This document shows, piece after piece, positions 1-7,550 of a DNA stretch of 19,515 nt (its first letter is position 1; every line of letters starts with the position of its first letter). The notes below the pieces were generated by a model that saw only the letters and a list, made by a program, of their open reading frames with translations, did not search any database and was not told the origin of the DNA. The translations under genes and the position numbers were made by a program. The DNA comes from Candidatus Omnitrophota bacterium (lineage in GTDB: Bacteria > Omnitrophota > Koll11 > Aquiviventales > Aquiviventaceae), in assembly GCA_016196415.1 (NCBI GenBank), contig JACPXS010000072.1, positions 1 to 19,515 on the forward strand, written 5' to 3'.

Positions 1-749
1 CGGGCGGCCTGGGGACCCGGCTGTTCCCGCTCACCAAGGTCACGAACAAGCACCTCCTGCCGGTGTATGACCGGCCGATGATCTACTACCCGCTGCAAAC
101 GCTCGTCGAGGCCGGCATTTCGGAGATCCTCATTGTGACGGGCGGCACCAACGCCGGGGATTTCCTCCGGCTGCTCGGCAACGGACACGAGTTTGGTCTG
201 AAGCATTTGAACTACACCTACCAGCGGGGCGAAGGCGGGATCGCGGAGGCGCTCGGGCTGGCGGAGCACTTCGCAGGGCGCGAGCCTATCGTGGTGATGC
301 TCGGCGACAACCTCGTGGAGAAGAGCATTCAGCCCTCCGTCGAACGCTTCGCGGCCACCGGCACAGGCGCGAAGATCTTGCTCAAGGAGGTTGAGGATCC
401 GTGGCGGTTTGGCGTGGCGGAGTTGCGGGACGGGCGCATCGTGGGCCTCGAAGAGAAGCCGAAGCAGCCGAAATCCCACTACATCGCGACGGGGATTTAT
501 CTCTATGACGCGCGCGTCTTCGACATCATCAAGACCTTGCGGCCCTCCGCCCGCGGAGAGCTGGAGATCACCGATGTGAACAATGCGTACATCCAGATGG
601 GGGAGATGACCTATGAGATCCTGGAAGGGTGGTGGACCGACGCCGGCTTGCCGGAGACGCTCTTCCGCGCCTCGCTGCTCGTGCGGGACCGCGCGCTGAA
701 GGCCCGCGGGACGACCGTTCCCGATTCCCCCCAAGCGGTCCTGCGATGA
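1..749 (+). CDS. rmlA: Glucose-1-phosphate thymidylyltransferase, 5'-truncated by window edge
   Basis: Makes dTDP-glucose from glucose-1-phosphate and dTTP, the first step of the dTDP-rhamnose pathway. The reading frame is open from base 3 and begins in the nucleotide-binding signature GGLGTRLFPLTK followed by KHLLPVYDRPM, so the true start lies about ten codons before the window. An ATG at 63 is internal to this motif and is not the start. Also visible are the metal/catalytic GDN, the sugar-binding EEKP and a WWTDAG motif near the C-terminus. The 248 visible residues, plus about ten missing, fit the short RmlA subfamily (about 240-260 aa) rather than the 290-aa enterobacterial form. The next genes, rmlB and rmlD, support the pathway, although about 300 nt of non-coding DNA separates it from rmlB. 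Other sugar-1-phosphate nucleotidyltransferases are possible but less likely. Confidence 0.9.
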   Translation, partial: GGLGTRLFPLTKVTNKHLLPVYDRPMIYYPLQTLVEAGISEILIVTGGTNAGDFLRLLGNGHEFGLKHLNYTYQRGEGGIAEALGLAEHFAGREPIVVMLGDNLVEKSIQPSVERFAATGTGAKILLKEVEDPWRFGVAELRDGRIVGLEEKPKQPKSHYIATGIYLYDARVFDIIKTLRPSARGELEITDVNNAYIQMGEMTYEILEGWWTDAGLPETLFRASLLVRDRALKARGTTVPDSPQAVLR

Positions 750-1053
750 GCCCCTTCGCAATCCCCATTCCGCATTCGATCCTTCGACTCGCGCCACGGG
801 CTTCCCTCGACGCGGCTCGGGACAGGCCGGCCGTGGGCTCGCTCACCTCGTGCCGACCTCGTCCCGAAGGGCCTCGGCCCGAGGGAGCACGGCCCTCGGT
901 GCGAGGCAGGATGCTACCCCATCCCTCGGCCTTTGGCCTTGGGATCCTGGCCGAGCGATCCCGAGCGAACGCGAGGGACGGGCGTCGGGGGAGGCGCCAC
1001 GGGCTCTGTCCGGGGGGCTCCACATTCCGTGACGGCTTGGGGCGGGTGGGGGA
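750..1053. repeat. Non-coding spacer of GC-rich imperfect inverted repeats
   Basis: These 304 nt between rmlA and rmlB hold no convincing gene. Overlapping open frames on both strands give only low-complexity Arg/Pro/Gly/Ser peptides. The DNA is rich in short palindromes: CCTCG-GCC-CGAGG at 872-884, and arms CTCGGCC (925-931) with GGCCGAG (949-955). It also contains phrases such as CCTTCGACTCGC and GAGCGAACGCGAGGGA, of the kind I associate with dispersed intergenic palindromes in environmental genomes. The last bases before rmlB are a G-run that can act as its ribosome-binding site. Confidence 0.5.
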
Positions 1054-2088
1054 ATGAGGCTACTTGTAACGGGGGGTGCGGGGTTTATCGGCGCCCACTT
1101 TATCCGCTCCTGGCTCACCCGCCATCCGGATGACCAGATCGTGAATCTGGACGTCCTGACCTATGCGGGGCTGCGCAACCGGCTCGCCGATGTCGAGCCA
1201 AGCGTCCGCTACCGGTTCCTGCCAGGCGACATCTGCGATCCGGTCGCCGTCCGGCAGGCGATGCACGGCTGCCAGCTCGTGGTGCATTGCGCCGCCGAGA
1301 CGCATGTGGATCGGTCGATCACCAACGCCGCCCCCTTTCTTCGGACGAACGTCGAGGGGACGTACGAGCTGCTGCAGGCGGCGAAAGCCTGCGGGGTGGA
1401 ACGGTTCATCCATGTGAGCACGGATGAAGTGTACGGGCCGGTGCTCGAGGGCGCGGTGGATGAGCGCGCCCCCCTGGCTCCCCGAAGCCCGTACGCGGCG
1501 AGCAAAGCGGCGGGGGACCTGTTGGCGCAGGCCGTTCGAGCGACGTACGGGCTTCCGGTCCTCATCGTGCGCCCCACCAATATTTTTGGGCCCGGCCAGT
1601 TCCCTGAGAAGTTCATTCCGCTGTGCATTACGAATAGTTGCGATGGGTTGCCGCTGCCGATCTACGGTGACGGGCAGCAGCGGCGGGCATGGCTCTTTGT
1701 GGGCGACGTGTGCGAGGCGCTCCAGGTCGTGATTGAACGGGGACGTGCCGGGGAAATCTATAACATCGCCGGCGGCCATGAGCAGACGAACCTTAAGACG
1801 GCCCAGATGATCCTCTCGGCGATGGGGCACCCTCACGATCGGCTCCAATTCGTCCCGGATCGTCCGGGGCATGATCGGCGCTACGCCATGACCGATGTCA
1901 AGCTCCGTGCGCTCGGCTGGCGAGCGCAGACGTCCTTTGAGCAGGGGGTATCGCAATCGATCGCCTGGTATCGCGAGCACGCCGACTGGTGGCGTCCGCT
2001 TGCGCAGCGACTCCGTGAAGATCCTTATCACTGGCTCAACCGGGCTGCTGGGTCAAGCCCTCAGCCGCTGGCTCGCACGATTCGGTGA
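1054..2088 (+). CDS. rmlB: dTDP-glucose 4,6-dehydratase
   Basis: Extended SDR that converts dTDP-glucose to dTDP-4-keto-6-deoxyglucose in the cytoplasm with tightly bound NAD+. The start ATG follows a G-rich stretch (GGGTGGGGGA). The NAD-binding GGAGFIGA sits at residues 7-14. The family-specific STDEVYG carries the Thr-Asp-Glu catalytic set, and YAASK supplies the active-site Tyr and Lys. HVDRSI and a conserved NIFGP stretch also match the family. At 344 aa it is normal length. The last 20 or so residues after WWRPLAQRL have no family character and are encoded in DNA shared with the start of rmlD (74-nt overlap). The product feeds RmlC/RmlD, but rmlC is not in the window, so it could also serve another 6-deoxy sugar. 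Confidence 0.92.
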   Translation: MRLLVTGGAGFIGAHFIRSWLTRHPDDQIVNLDVLTYAGLRNRLADVEPSVRYRFLPGDICDPVAVRQAMHGCQLVVHCAAETHVDRSITNAAPFLRTNVEGTYELLQAAKACGVERFIHVSTDEVYGPVLEGAVDERAPLAPRSPYAASKAAGDLLAQAVRATYGLPVLIVRPTNIFGPGQFPEKFIPLCITNSCDGLPLPIYGDGQQRRAWLFVGDVCEALQVVIERGRAGEIYNIAGGHEQTNLKTAQMILSAMGHPHDRLQFVPDRPGHDRRYAMTDVKLRALGWRAQTSFEQGVSQSIAWYREHADWWRPLAQRLREDPYHWLNRAAGSSPQPLARTIR

Positions 2089-2941
2089 GGTCATCGGGTT
2101 GTCGCGTCACGCCTCGCCTGCCGCCGGCGCCGGGTGCGCCGTCGCGTGCGACTTGCTGGATGCCGCCGAGATCAGCCACGTGGTCCAGGACGTCCGGCCT
2201 GAGCTGGTCATCCATGCGCAGGCGCTTTCCGATGTCGATCGGTGCGAGCGGGAGCCTGAGGCGGCGCGGGCGCAGAACGTGACGACGACGGCCAACGTCA
2301 TCGGCGCATTGCGCGCACGAGAGGCCCTCCTGGTGTACGTGAGCACGGATTATGTCTTCGACGGCAAGAAGGGTGCGGCGTACGATGAGACGGATGAGCC
2401 CAATCAGGTGAACGTCTATGGGCGATCCAAGTGGGAGGCGGAGCGATTGGTGCTGCGGCGGCCGAACTCGGTGGTGGCGAGGCCCAGCACGCTCTTTGGA
2501 CCAGGCCGGATGAATTTTTGCGATGACGTGGTTGCGAAGGTCCAGGCCGGCGAGCCTATCGAGGCCTTTGCCGATCAGGTGACCTCGCCGACCTACACGG
2601 TGGACGTTGCGGAAGCGATTCAGGAGCTGAGCGCGAGGCTCTTAGCCCATTGGGATGCGCGATGGCCGCGCATCTACCATCTCGCCAACGCCGGCGGCTG
2701 TAGTCGGGTCGCGTTTGCCGAGCGGATTGTGAAGTTGATGGGAGGATCTCGCCGGCTCGTCCGGCCGATTTCGATGGCGGATCAGCGCCGCCCAGCCCCT
2801 CGGCCCGCCTATTCGGTGTTGGCGACGAGTGCGTTGTCGCATGTGGTAGGGAGGAGATTGCGACCATGGGAGGAAGCCCTGCACGCCTATCTCGCGCAGC
2901 GTCGTTCGGGCGACTCGACTCCAGACGGCGTCCTCAGTTGA
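2015..2941 (+). CDS. rmlD: dTDP-4-dehydrorhamnose reductase
   Basis: Reduces dTDP-4-keto-L-rhamnose to dTDP-L-rhamnose. I place the start at GTG 2015 because the Rossmann glycine motif GSTGLLG begins only six codons later, as in known RmlD proteins. Longer in-frame extensions back to 1895 would be rmlB sequence read in another frame. The protein has the family hallmark STDYVFDG, the catalytic YGRSK, and a C-terminal sugar-nucleotide-binding part. At 308 aa it is slightly longer than usual (about 290). The overlap with rmlB is 74 nt, so translation is probably coupled. The next gene starts 8 nt after the stop, which implies co-transcription. The C-terminal 15 or so residues are not conserved in character. 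Confidence 0.87.
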   Translation: MKILITGSTGLLGQALSRWLARFGEVIGLSRHASPAAGAGCAVACDLLDAAEISHVVQDVRPELVIHAQALSDVDRCEREPEAARAQNVTTTANVIGALRAREALLVYVSTDYVFDGKKGAAYDETDEPNQVNVYGRSKWEAERLVLRRPNSVVARPSTLFGPGRMNFCDDVVAKVQAGEPIEAFADQVTSPTYTVDVAEAIQELSARLLAHWDARWPRIYHLANAGGCSRVAFAERIVKLMGGSRRLVRPISMADQRRPAPRPAYSVLATSALSHVVGRRLRPWEEALHAYLAQRRSGDSTPDGVLS

Positions 2942-2949
2942 CAGACACG

Positions 2950-4137
2950 ATGTCCCGCGTGCCACTGGCCAAACGGATCGCCAACCGGACCGCCCGCATT
3001 GGAGTCATCGGGCTGGGGTATGTGGGCCTGCCCCTCGCCGTGGAGTTCGCCAAAGAAGGGTTCACCGTCACCGGGATCGACTTGGATCCAGCGCGGGTGG
3101 CAGGGGTGACCCGGGCCCGTTCCTATATCCTCGATGTGCCAAGCCAGGATCTCCGGAAGCTGCGACAGGCGCATCGGCTCAAGGCCACGTCGTCGTTTCA
3201 TGTGCTCGCGTCCCAGGATGCGATCATCATCTGCGTCCCGACCCCGCTTCGCAAAACGCGCGAGCCGGATATGTCGTATATCCTCTCAGCGACGAAGGAA
3301 ATCGCTCAGCGGGTCCGGCGGGGGCAGTTGATCGTCTTGGAGAGCACGACGTACCCGGGCACGACCGAGGAAGTGATCCTGCCGGCGCTCACCGCGCGGG
3401 GGCTGAAGGTGGGACGAGATTTCTGCCTCGCCTTCTCACCGGAGCGTATTGACCCGGGCAACGCCACGTATACGACGCGGACGATCCCGAAGGTTATCGG
3501 GGGCGTCACGCCGCAATGCACGAAGCTGGCCACGGCGCTCTATGGCACCACCATTCACCGAACCGTGCCCGTCTCCTCCGCCAAAGTGGCCGAGATGGTC
3601 AAGCTGTTGGAGAACACGTTTCGAGCGGTCAATATCGGATTGGTCAACGAAATCGCCCTCATCTGCGATCGCCTGGGCATTGACGTCTGGGAGGTCATCG
3701 AGGCGGCCAAGACGAAACCGTTTGGGTTCATGCCGTTTTATCCCGGGCCGGGGATCGGTGGCCACTGCATCCCCTCAGATCCGATGTACCTGGCCTGGAA
3801 GGTGCGGGTCCACGGCTTTGAAGCGCGGTTCATTGAGCTGGCGACCCAGATCAACGGCGCGATGCCCGAGCACGTCGTGGAGAAGATCGGTCACGCGCTC
3901 AACGAGCGGCGCATCGCCTTGAAGGGCTCCCGAATCGTGCTCTTGGGCTTGGCGGGGACGTCCTGCGCGACCCCGGCGTCCCCGTCCGCTAATGCCGGCG
4001 CCAGCGTCAGCCTCGACACGCTCGACTTCGTCGTCGGCGATCCCGGCACGTGGCCGCGCATGGGATCGCAGTGTGTCGATACCCGCAATCAGTACGGCAA
4101 TTCCCCTCGCCGCTTTGCCCGTGTGGTGAAGTTGTAG
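2950..4137 (+). CDS. UDP-sugar 6-dehydrogenase (WbpA/TviB/WecC family) with degenerate C-terminal domain
   Basis: NAD-dependent oxidation of a UDP-hexose or UDP-HexNAc to its uronic acid. The start is ATG 2950, with GLGYVGLP at residues 21-28. The N-terminal and central domains look intact: CVPTPL, ESTTYPGTTEE, SPERIDPGN, KLLENTFRAVN and the catalytic Cys273 in GIGGHCIPSDP. The C-terminal UDP-binding domain is not intact. After VLLGLA (about residue 335) the expected YK...DLRES stretch and about 100 residues are replaced by about 40 low-similarity residues. The frame then returns to a recognisable end, VDTRNQYG...VVKL (from residue 376). The total of 395 aa is short against the usual 425-450. 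Compensating frameshifts and deletions, or an assembly error, would explain this. If real, the enzyme may be inactive. The neighbouring 4-epimerase suggests a UDP-GlcNAc to UDP-GlcNAcA to UDP-GalNAcA route. Confidence 0.82.
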   Translation: MSRVPLAKRIANRTARIGVIGLGYVGLPLAVEFAKEGFTVTGIDLDPARVAGVTRARSYILDVPSQDLRKLRQAHRLKATSSFHVLASQDAIIICVPTPLRKTREPDMSYILSATKEIAQRVRRGQLIVLESTTYPGTTEEVILPALTARGLKVGRDFCLAFSPERIDPGNATYTTRTIPKVIGGVTPQCTKLATALYGTTIHRTVPVSSAKVAEMVKLLENTFRAVNIGLVNEIALICDRLGIDVWEVIEAAKTKPFGFMPFYPGPGIGGHCIPSDPMYLAWKVRVHGFEARFIELATQINGAMPEHVVEKIGHALNERRIALKGSRIVLLGLAGTSCATPASPSANAGASVSLDTLDFVVGDPGTWPRMGSQCVDTRNQYGNSPRRFARVVKL

Positions 4138-4139
4138 CA

Positions 4140-4448
4140 ATGCCGCGCGGGGGTCGGGCTGCGCGGCCGCAGCGCCGCGGCGGCGCTGGGACTCGGTGCG
4201 GGCCGCTCAGGTTCTGGTGCGTGTTCTGCGGAGGACGGCTCATCCGCGCCGAGGGAGGGTTCGTCCTTCGATGTCCTCGGTGCCGGGCGCGGTTTCGAAC
4301 GCGCCAGAACGCGCGTGGCTGCATCGCGACAATCCAGATTCAAGGCTGCGGGGCTTCGCCGTGTTGCGATCCGGGTCGAGACGGGAACCGACCGGCGGAT
4401 TCGCGCCGTCCCGCCAGGTCCGATCACGCAGAGCAGGAGGCAGAGTGA
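4140..4448 (+). CDS. Small zinc-ribbon protein, function unknown
   Basis: A 102-residue frame fills the space between the dehydrogenase stop (4137) and the epimerase ATG (4452), with only 2-3 nt to spare on either side. It has two CxxC knuckles, C27-V-F-C30 and C45-P-R-C48, separated by 14 residues with the pattern GGRLIRAEGGFVLR, as expected for a rubredoxin-like zinc ribbon. Short beta-prone stretches (GCIATIQIQ) follow. The first 24 residues are Arg/Gly/Pro-rich, and the last 35 are low complexity, so the conserved core may be only about residues 24-70. No catalytic motif is visible. The ATG at 4140 has no clear Shine-Dalgarno, and a later start cannot be excluded. It could bind nucleic acid or protein, or be a remnant. 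I do not recognise the family. Confidence 0.5.
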   Translation: MPRGGRAARPQRRGGAGTRCGPLRFWCVFCGGRLIRAEGGFVLRCPRCRARFRTRQNARGCIATIQIQGCGASPCCDPGRDGNRPADSRRPARSDHAEQEAE

Positions 4449-4451
4449 GCG

Positions 4452-5393
4452 ATGGCACGGTATCTGGTGACAGGCGGGGCCGGATTCATCGGCTCGCATA
4501 TCGTCGAGACGTTAGTGAACCAGCGCCATCAGGTGCGCGTGCTGGATGATCTCTCCTCTGGCCGGCTCGACAACCTGGCGGGGGTTCGGGATCGCCTCGA
4601 GTTTTTGCGCGGGGACATCCGCGACCGCCAGCTGGCCGCGCGCGCCTGCGCCGGGGTTGAATCCGTCATTCACGCCGCGGCCTGGCGAAGCGTCCCCAAG
4701 TCCATGAGCGATCCCTACGGCTATACCGACGTCAACGTTCTGGCGACCGTCAATTTGCTGGAGGCATCCGTCAACGCCAAGGTGAAGCGGTTTGTCTGCG
4801 TCTCCTCCAGCTCCGTCTACGGCGAGACCACCCGGGTGCCGCTTCGGGAGGATCAGCCCGCGCGCCCCATCTCCCCGTACGCCGCTTCGAAGCTGGCGGA
4901 TGAGCTGTACTGCGGACTCTTCGCCCGCGGTTTCGGACTGGAGACCGTGGCGGTGCGGTACTTTAATGTCTTTGGCCCGCGCCAGAGCCTGGAGAACGAT
5001 TACGCGGTGGTCGTCCCGAAGTTCATCACCTCGTTGCTGCGCAAGGAATCGCCGCCCATCTATGGGGACGGCACGCAGTCCCGGGACTTCACCTACGTGG
5101 AGAACGTCGTTGAGGGGACCCTCCTCGCCTCGCAGACCCCGGGGGTGAGCGGGGAGGTCTTCAACATCGCACTTGGAGAAGAGCACTCCGTGTTGGACCT
5201 GCTGCGGGAGCTCAACGCCATCATGGGCCTTAAGATCCCGCCCACCTTTCAGCCGCCGCGTCCCGGCGATGTCCAACGAACGCTGGCGGATTCCTCGAAA
5301 GCCAAACGACTGTTACGCTGGGAGGGCCGGGTGCCGTTCGCCGAGGGCCTGCGCCGCACCGTCGAGTGGTTCCGCGCGCATCCACCTTCATGA
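4452..5393 (+). CDS. UDP-hexose(NAc/uronate) 4-epimerase, WbpP/GalE type
   Basis: Extended SDR that inverts C4 of a UDP-sugar through a 4-keto intermediate. GGAGFIGS occupies residues 8-15. The catalytic set is Ser in SSSSVYG and YAASK. SRDFTYVENVV and the RPGDVQRTLAD motif near the C-terminus are typical of the WbpP/GalE/UDP-GlcNAc epimerase group. At 313 aa it is the usual length. A strong AGGAGG at 4435-4440 lies 11 nt before the ATG. Its position beside a UDP-sugar 6-dehydrogenase suggests that it acts on UDP-GlcNAcA or UDP-GlcA, giving the galacto form, but the substrate cannot be read from sequence. The stop is followed by a repeat-rich spacer, so the operon may end here. Confidence 0.85.
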   Translation: MARYLVTGGAGFIGSHIVETLVNQRHQVRVLDDLSSGRLDNLAGVRDRLEFLRGDIRDRQLAARACAGVESVIHAAAWRSVPKSMSDPYGYTDVNVLATVNLLEASVNAKVKRFVCVSSSSVYGETTRVPLREDQPARPISPYAASKLADELYCGLFARGFGLETVAVRYFNVFGPRQSLENDYAVVVPKFITSLLRKESPPIYGDGTQSRDFTYVENVVEGTLLASQTPGVSGEVFNIALGEEHSVLDLLRELNAIMGLKIPPTFQPPRPGDVQRTLADSSKAKRLLRWEGRVPFAEGLRRTVEWFRAHPPS

Positions 5394-5626
5394 GGGCGCC
5401 GCAGCCACGTGGTCCGTGGTGGCTGGCGTGCTGGAGGGCGCGGCTGCGCGCCGTCGGCCACATCCAAGGCATGGATCATCTTGATACTGTGCGACGGGGT
5501 GATCATGGCACCTTGAGCGCCTATCACCATGACCCTGGGCGCTCTGGCTCGAGGCTCAAGGGTCGAGGCTCTCGGCACGTGCGTGACCCTCGAGCCTCCA
5601 GCCTAGAGCTTTGAGCAACGCTCATT
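5394..5626. repeat. Intergenic palindromic repeat (22-nt arms) ending in GCCTAGAGCTTTGA
   Basis: This 233-nt gap holds a small GC hairpin (GGCGCG at 5437-5442 with CGCGCC at 5447-5452). It also holds a large inverted repeat. The left arm 5543-5564 and right arm 5585-5607 pair almost completely around a 20-nt loop (core GAGGCTCAAGGGTC against GACCCTCGAGCCTC, one mismatch). The element runs into GCCTAGAGCTTTGA at 5601-5614. The same 14-mer, with one change, recurs at 11628-11641 next to another inverted repeat, so this is a dispersed element and not a unique terminator. Its final TGA is the in-frame stop that opens the next reading frame. Confidence 0.6.
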
Positions 5627-6556
5627 TTGATAGAGATTCTTAGTTTGAGCCGGCCGGTGCTGGAAGACATCGCAGCAGACCGCGGGTTCATCACCCATGT
5701 CCTGCAGCACTATCTCTCGACGCCGGGTGTCCTCAATCAGCAAAACTATCCGGTGGTCGGTATCGACATCGAGCTCAACGCCTATTTTCACCTCTTGGCC
5801 AACTGCTGGATTCCGCTGCCGGGTGGCGAAACCAACATCTCCAGCAAAACGATCCATCATCACGGCAACATGCTGCTGACCACCCTGAATCTGTTCGGGC
5901 CCGGGTACGAGCATTGGCTCTTTACCCGCCCGCAAGCCCTGGATGCCGAGCGGGAGCTCTATGCCATGAGCGTGGTGGAGCGCGAGCGCCATGCGCTGCA
6001 CAACATCGCGTTTGTCGACGCGTGGAAACCGCATCTGCCGATCTATCCCGGCAGCTTGACGATCACGCTGTGCCTCTGGAGCAATCAGCATCCCACGACG
6101 TGGAAAGATCGCATCAAGCGCATCCCGTTCCTGAAACATCGCGAAACCGCCTTACGCCGGTGGGCCGAGCAGATGGGGTTCTCCGCTCAGCTGGATTTAA
6201 AAATTGTCAGGGACTTTGATTTTTATCCCACCGACGAAGGGTTTAAGGGAATGAGGGATCGCATCGAGTTTTCCCGAGGCCCCAATGAGGATCACCTGCA
6301 CAGCGTCTTTCATGCCATTCAAGGGACGGGGAATGAAGCGCTCGCTCCCGTGATCGAGCGGCAGCTCGACGGCGGGGCCCCGCTGGAGCACCCCGCGCTC
6401 ATCAAGCGCTTGGTGCGCGACTTGCGGCAGGGCCGGCCGATTGAAGGCCGGTTGTCCGCCTGCCATCTCCAGATGCCCCATGCGACCTTCACCACTCAGG
6501 CGATCGAACGCGCGATTGCCGGGTTGACAACCGCCGCAGGATTGCATGCCAGCTGA
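5627..6556 (+). CDS. Unrecognised His-rich protein, possibly cupin-like; no ATG start
   Basis: A long, well-composed frame of about 309 residues. I do not recognise a named family. It has a histidine cluster HHHGN at about residues 77-81, followed by beta-rich segments (LLTTLNLFGPGYEHW, LPIYPGSLTITLCLWS) and further His/Glu residues. That would suit a metal-binding cupin-like barrel, but the fold is a guess. There is no signal peptide or membrane segment. No ATG lies near the beginning. The frame opens after a TGA at 5612-5614, which is the end of a dispersed repeat, and the first usable codons are TTG 5627, TTG 5642 and GTG 5654. The gene either uses a rare start or lost its 5' end to the repeat. 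It overlaps the FkbM methyltransferase by 11 nt, so the two are probably co-translated. Confidence 0.65.
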   Translation: MIEILSLSRPVLEDIAADRGFITHVLQHYLSTPGVLNQQNYPVVGIDIELNAYFHLLANCWIPLPGGETNISSKTIHHHGNMLLTTLNLFGPGYEHWLFTRPQALDAERELYAMSVVERERHALHNIAFVDAWKPHLPIYPGSLTITLCLWSNQHPTTWKDRIKRIPFLKHRETALRRWAEQMGFSAQLDLKIVRDFDFYPTDEGFKGMRDRIEFSRGPNEDHLHSVFHAIQGTGNEALAPVIERQLDGGAPLEHPALIKRLVRDLRQGRPIEGRLSACHLQMPHATFTTQAIERAIAGLTTAAGLHAS

Positions 6557-7448
6557 TTCCGCCGCTCGGAAGTTGCTGAAGCAGGCCATGTACCCGCTGC
6601 TCAACGAGCGGACCTACCGCGTCATCCAGGGCCTCGCAAAGGCCTGGGACATCCGCCGCGGGACCTGGACCGAGCCTGAAGTGGATGTGGTCCGGTTGGC
6701 GGTGCGCGAGGGGGAGACGACCATCGACATCGGCGCGAACTTCGGCTTATACTGCTATCATTTGTCTCGCGCGGTGGGGCGTTCAGGCCGGGTCTACGCG
6801 TTTGAGCCGGTGCCCTTTACCTATGCCACGTGCCGGCTGGTCGGCCGATTGTTGGGGATCCAGAACGTCGAGCTGTTCGGCAAAGGCTGCGGCAACCGCA
6901 ACGGCCGAGTGGCCTTCACCTTGCCGGTGCAGCGCTCCGGCGCAATCTCGGCCGGGCTCGCCCACTTCGCCGGACGCAACGATCAGCGGAAGGGCAAGGA
7001 CCTCTATGCGCCCTATGATCAGACGCGGGAGGTGTGGTGCGAGGTGGTGGCGTTGGATGATTTCCTGCCGGAGCTGACCGACGTGTCGCTCCTCAAAAGC
7101 GACATCGAAGGGGCCGACCTCCTCGCGCTGCAGGGCGCAGCACGGCTCATTGAACGGCACCATCCGACGATTCTCTGCGAAATCGAGCCGTGGTTCCTCG
7201 AGGGCTTCGGCATCAAGCCGCAGGCGCTGGGAGCGTTCTTCCGCGAGCGCGACTACCGCATGTATCACTATGACGTCGTCGATCCCTCGACTCGTCCCGC
7301 CGATGGGCAGGGCACACTCACACCAGCGAGCATCGAGAGGCTGGGAACATTCAGCAGCCACAACTATGTCCTCATCCATCCAAGCCGCCGCGATCGCCTG
7401 GCTTCTCTCCTGAACCCGCAGGATATTCCAAGCACCAAATCCCAATGA
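6546..7448 (+). CDS. FkbM-family SAM-dependent methyltransferase
   Basis: Class I methyltransferase of the FkbM type, a family that O-methylates sugars in surface polysaccharides and polyketides. The SAM-binding motif I is TIDIGANFGLY (about residues 58-68), followed by the acidic YAFEP strand. The family-typical LKSDIEGADLLALQGA, a Gly-Ala-rich helix after the post-motif Asp-Glu, is present. The 300-aa length is normal. The ATG overlaps the previous gene by 11 nt. The last residues (about IPSTKSQ) and the stop codon are encoded inside the AT-rich inverted repeat that starts at about 7430, so the native C-terminus may have been replaced when that element inserted. The substrate is presumably a sugar hydroxyl made in this locus. 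Confidence 0.87.
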   Translation: MPADSAARKLLKQAMYPLLNERTYRVIQGLAKAWDIRRGTWTEPEVDVVRLAVREGETTIDIGANFGLYCYHLSRAVGRSGRVYAFEPVPFTYATCRLVGRLLGIQNVELFGKGCGNRNGRVAFTLPVQRSGAISAGLAHFAGRNDQRKGKDLYAPYDQTREVWCEVVALDDFLPELTDVSLLKSDIEGADLLALQGAARLIERHHPTILCEIEPWFLEGFGIKPQALGAFFRERDYRMYHYDVVDPSTRPADGQGTLTPASIERLGTFSSHNYVLIHPSRRDRLASLLNPQDIPSTKSQ

Positions 7449-7550
7449 CCAAATAAATTCCAAGATCCAAATTCCAATCTCCAAACGTTTGGAATGTGGA
7501 GTTTGGTCATTGGAGCTTATTTGGTGATTGGGATTTGGTGATTGGTGCTT
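7430..7550. repeat. AT-rich dispersed inverted-repeat element
   Basis: A sharply AT-rich island in GC-rich DNA. The arms 7435-7456 and 7517-7538 are 22 nt with 21 pairing positions. The centre is the perfect palindrome CCAAACGTTTGG at 7481-7492, and phrases such as CCAATTCC/GGAATTTGG recur. Outer bases AAGCACCAA (7430-7438) match TTGGTGCTT at the far end. I have seen this style of repeat between genes in many uncultured bacterial genomes. It carries no gene. Its left edge supplies the stop codon of the FkbM gene, and its right edge lies six bases before the ATG of the next gene. Confidence 0.85.

Noticed and set aside
63..749. Treating ATG 63 as the start of the thymidylyltransferase
   Set aside because: The conserved nucleotide-binding motif GGLGTRL lies upstream in the same frame, so the gene is cut by the window edge.
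568..1133. Several overlapping open frames in the rmlA-rmlB spacer, both strands
   Set aside because: All are Arg/Pro/Gly/Ser-rich, mutually overlapping, with no start signal or motif, as expected for stop-poor GC-rich palindromic DNA.
1060..2031. 323-codon minus-strand frame opposite rmlB
   Set aside because: It mirrors rmlB codon periodicity, and the plus strand has all RmlB motifs. It is a shadow.
5401..5452. Intrinsic terminator after the 4-epimerase (AGCCAC/GTGGCT and GGCGCG/CGCGCC hairpins)
   Set aside because: Stems are short and no T-run follows, so termination cannot be claimed.
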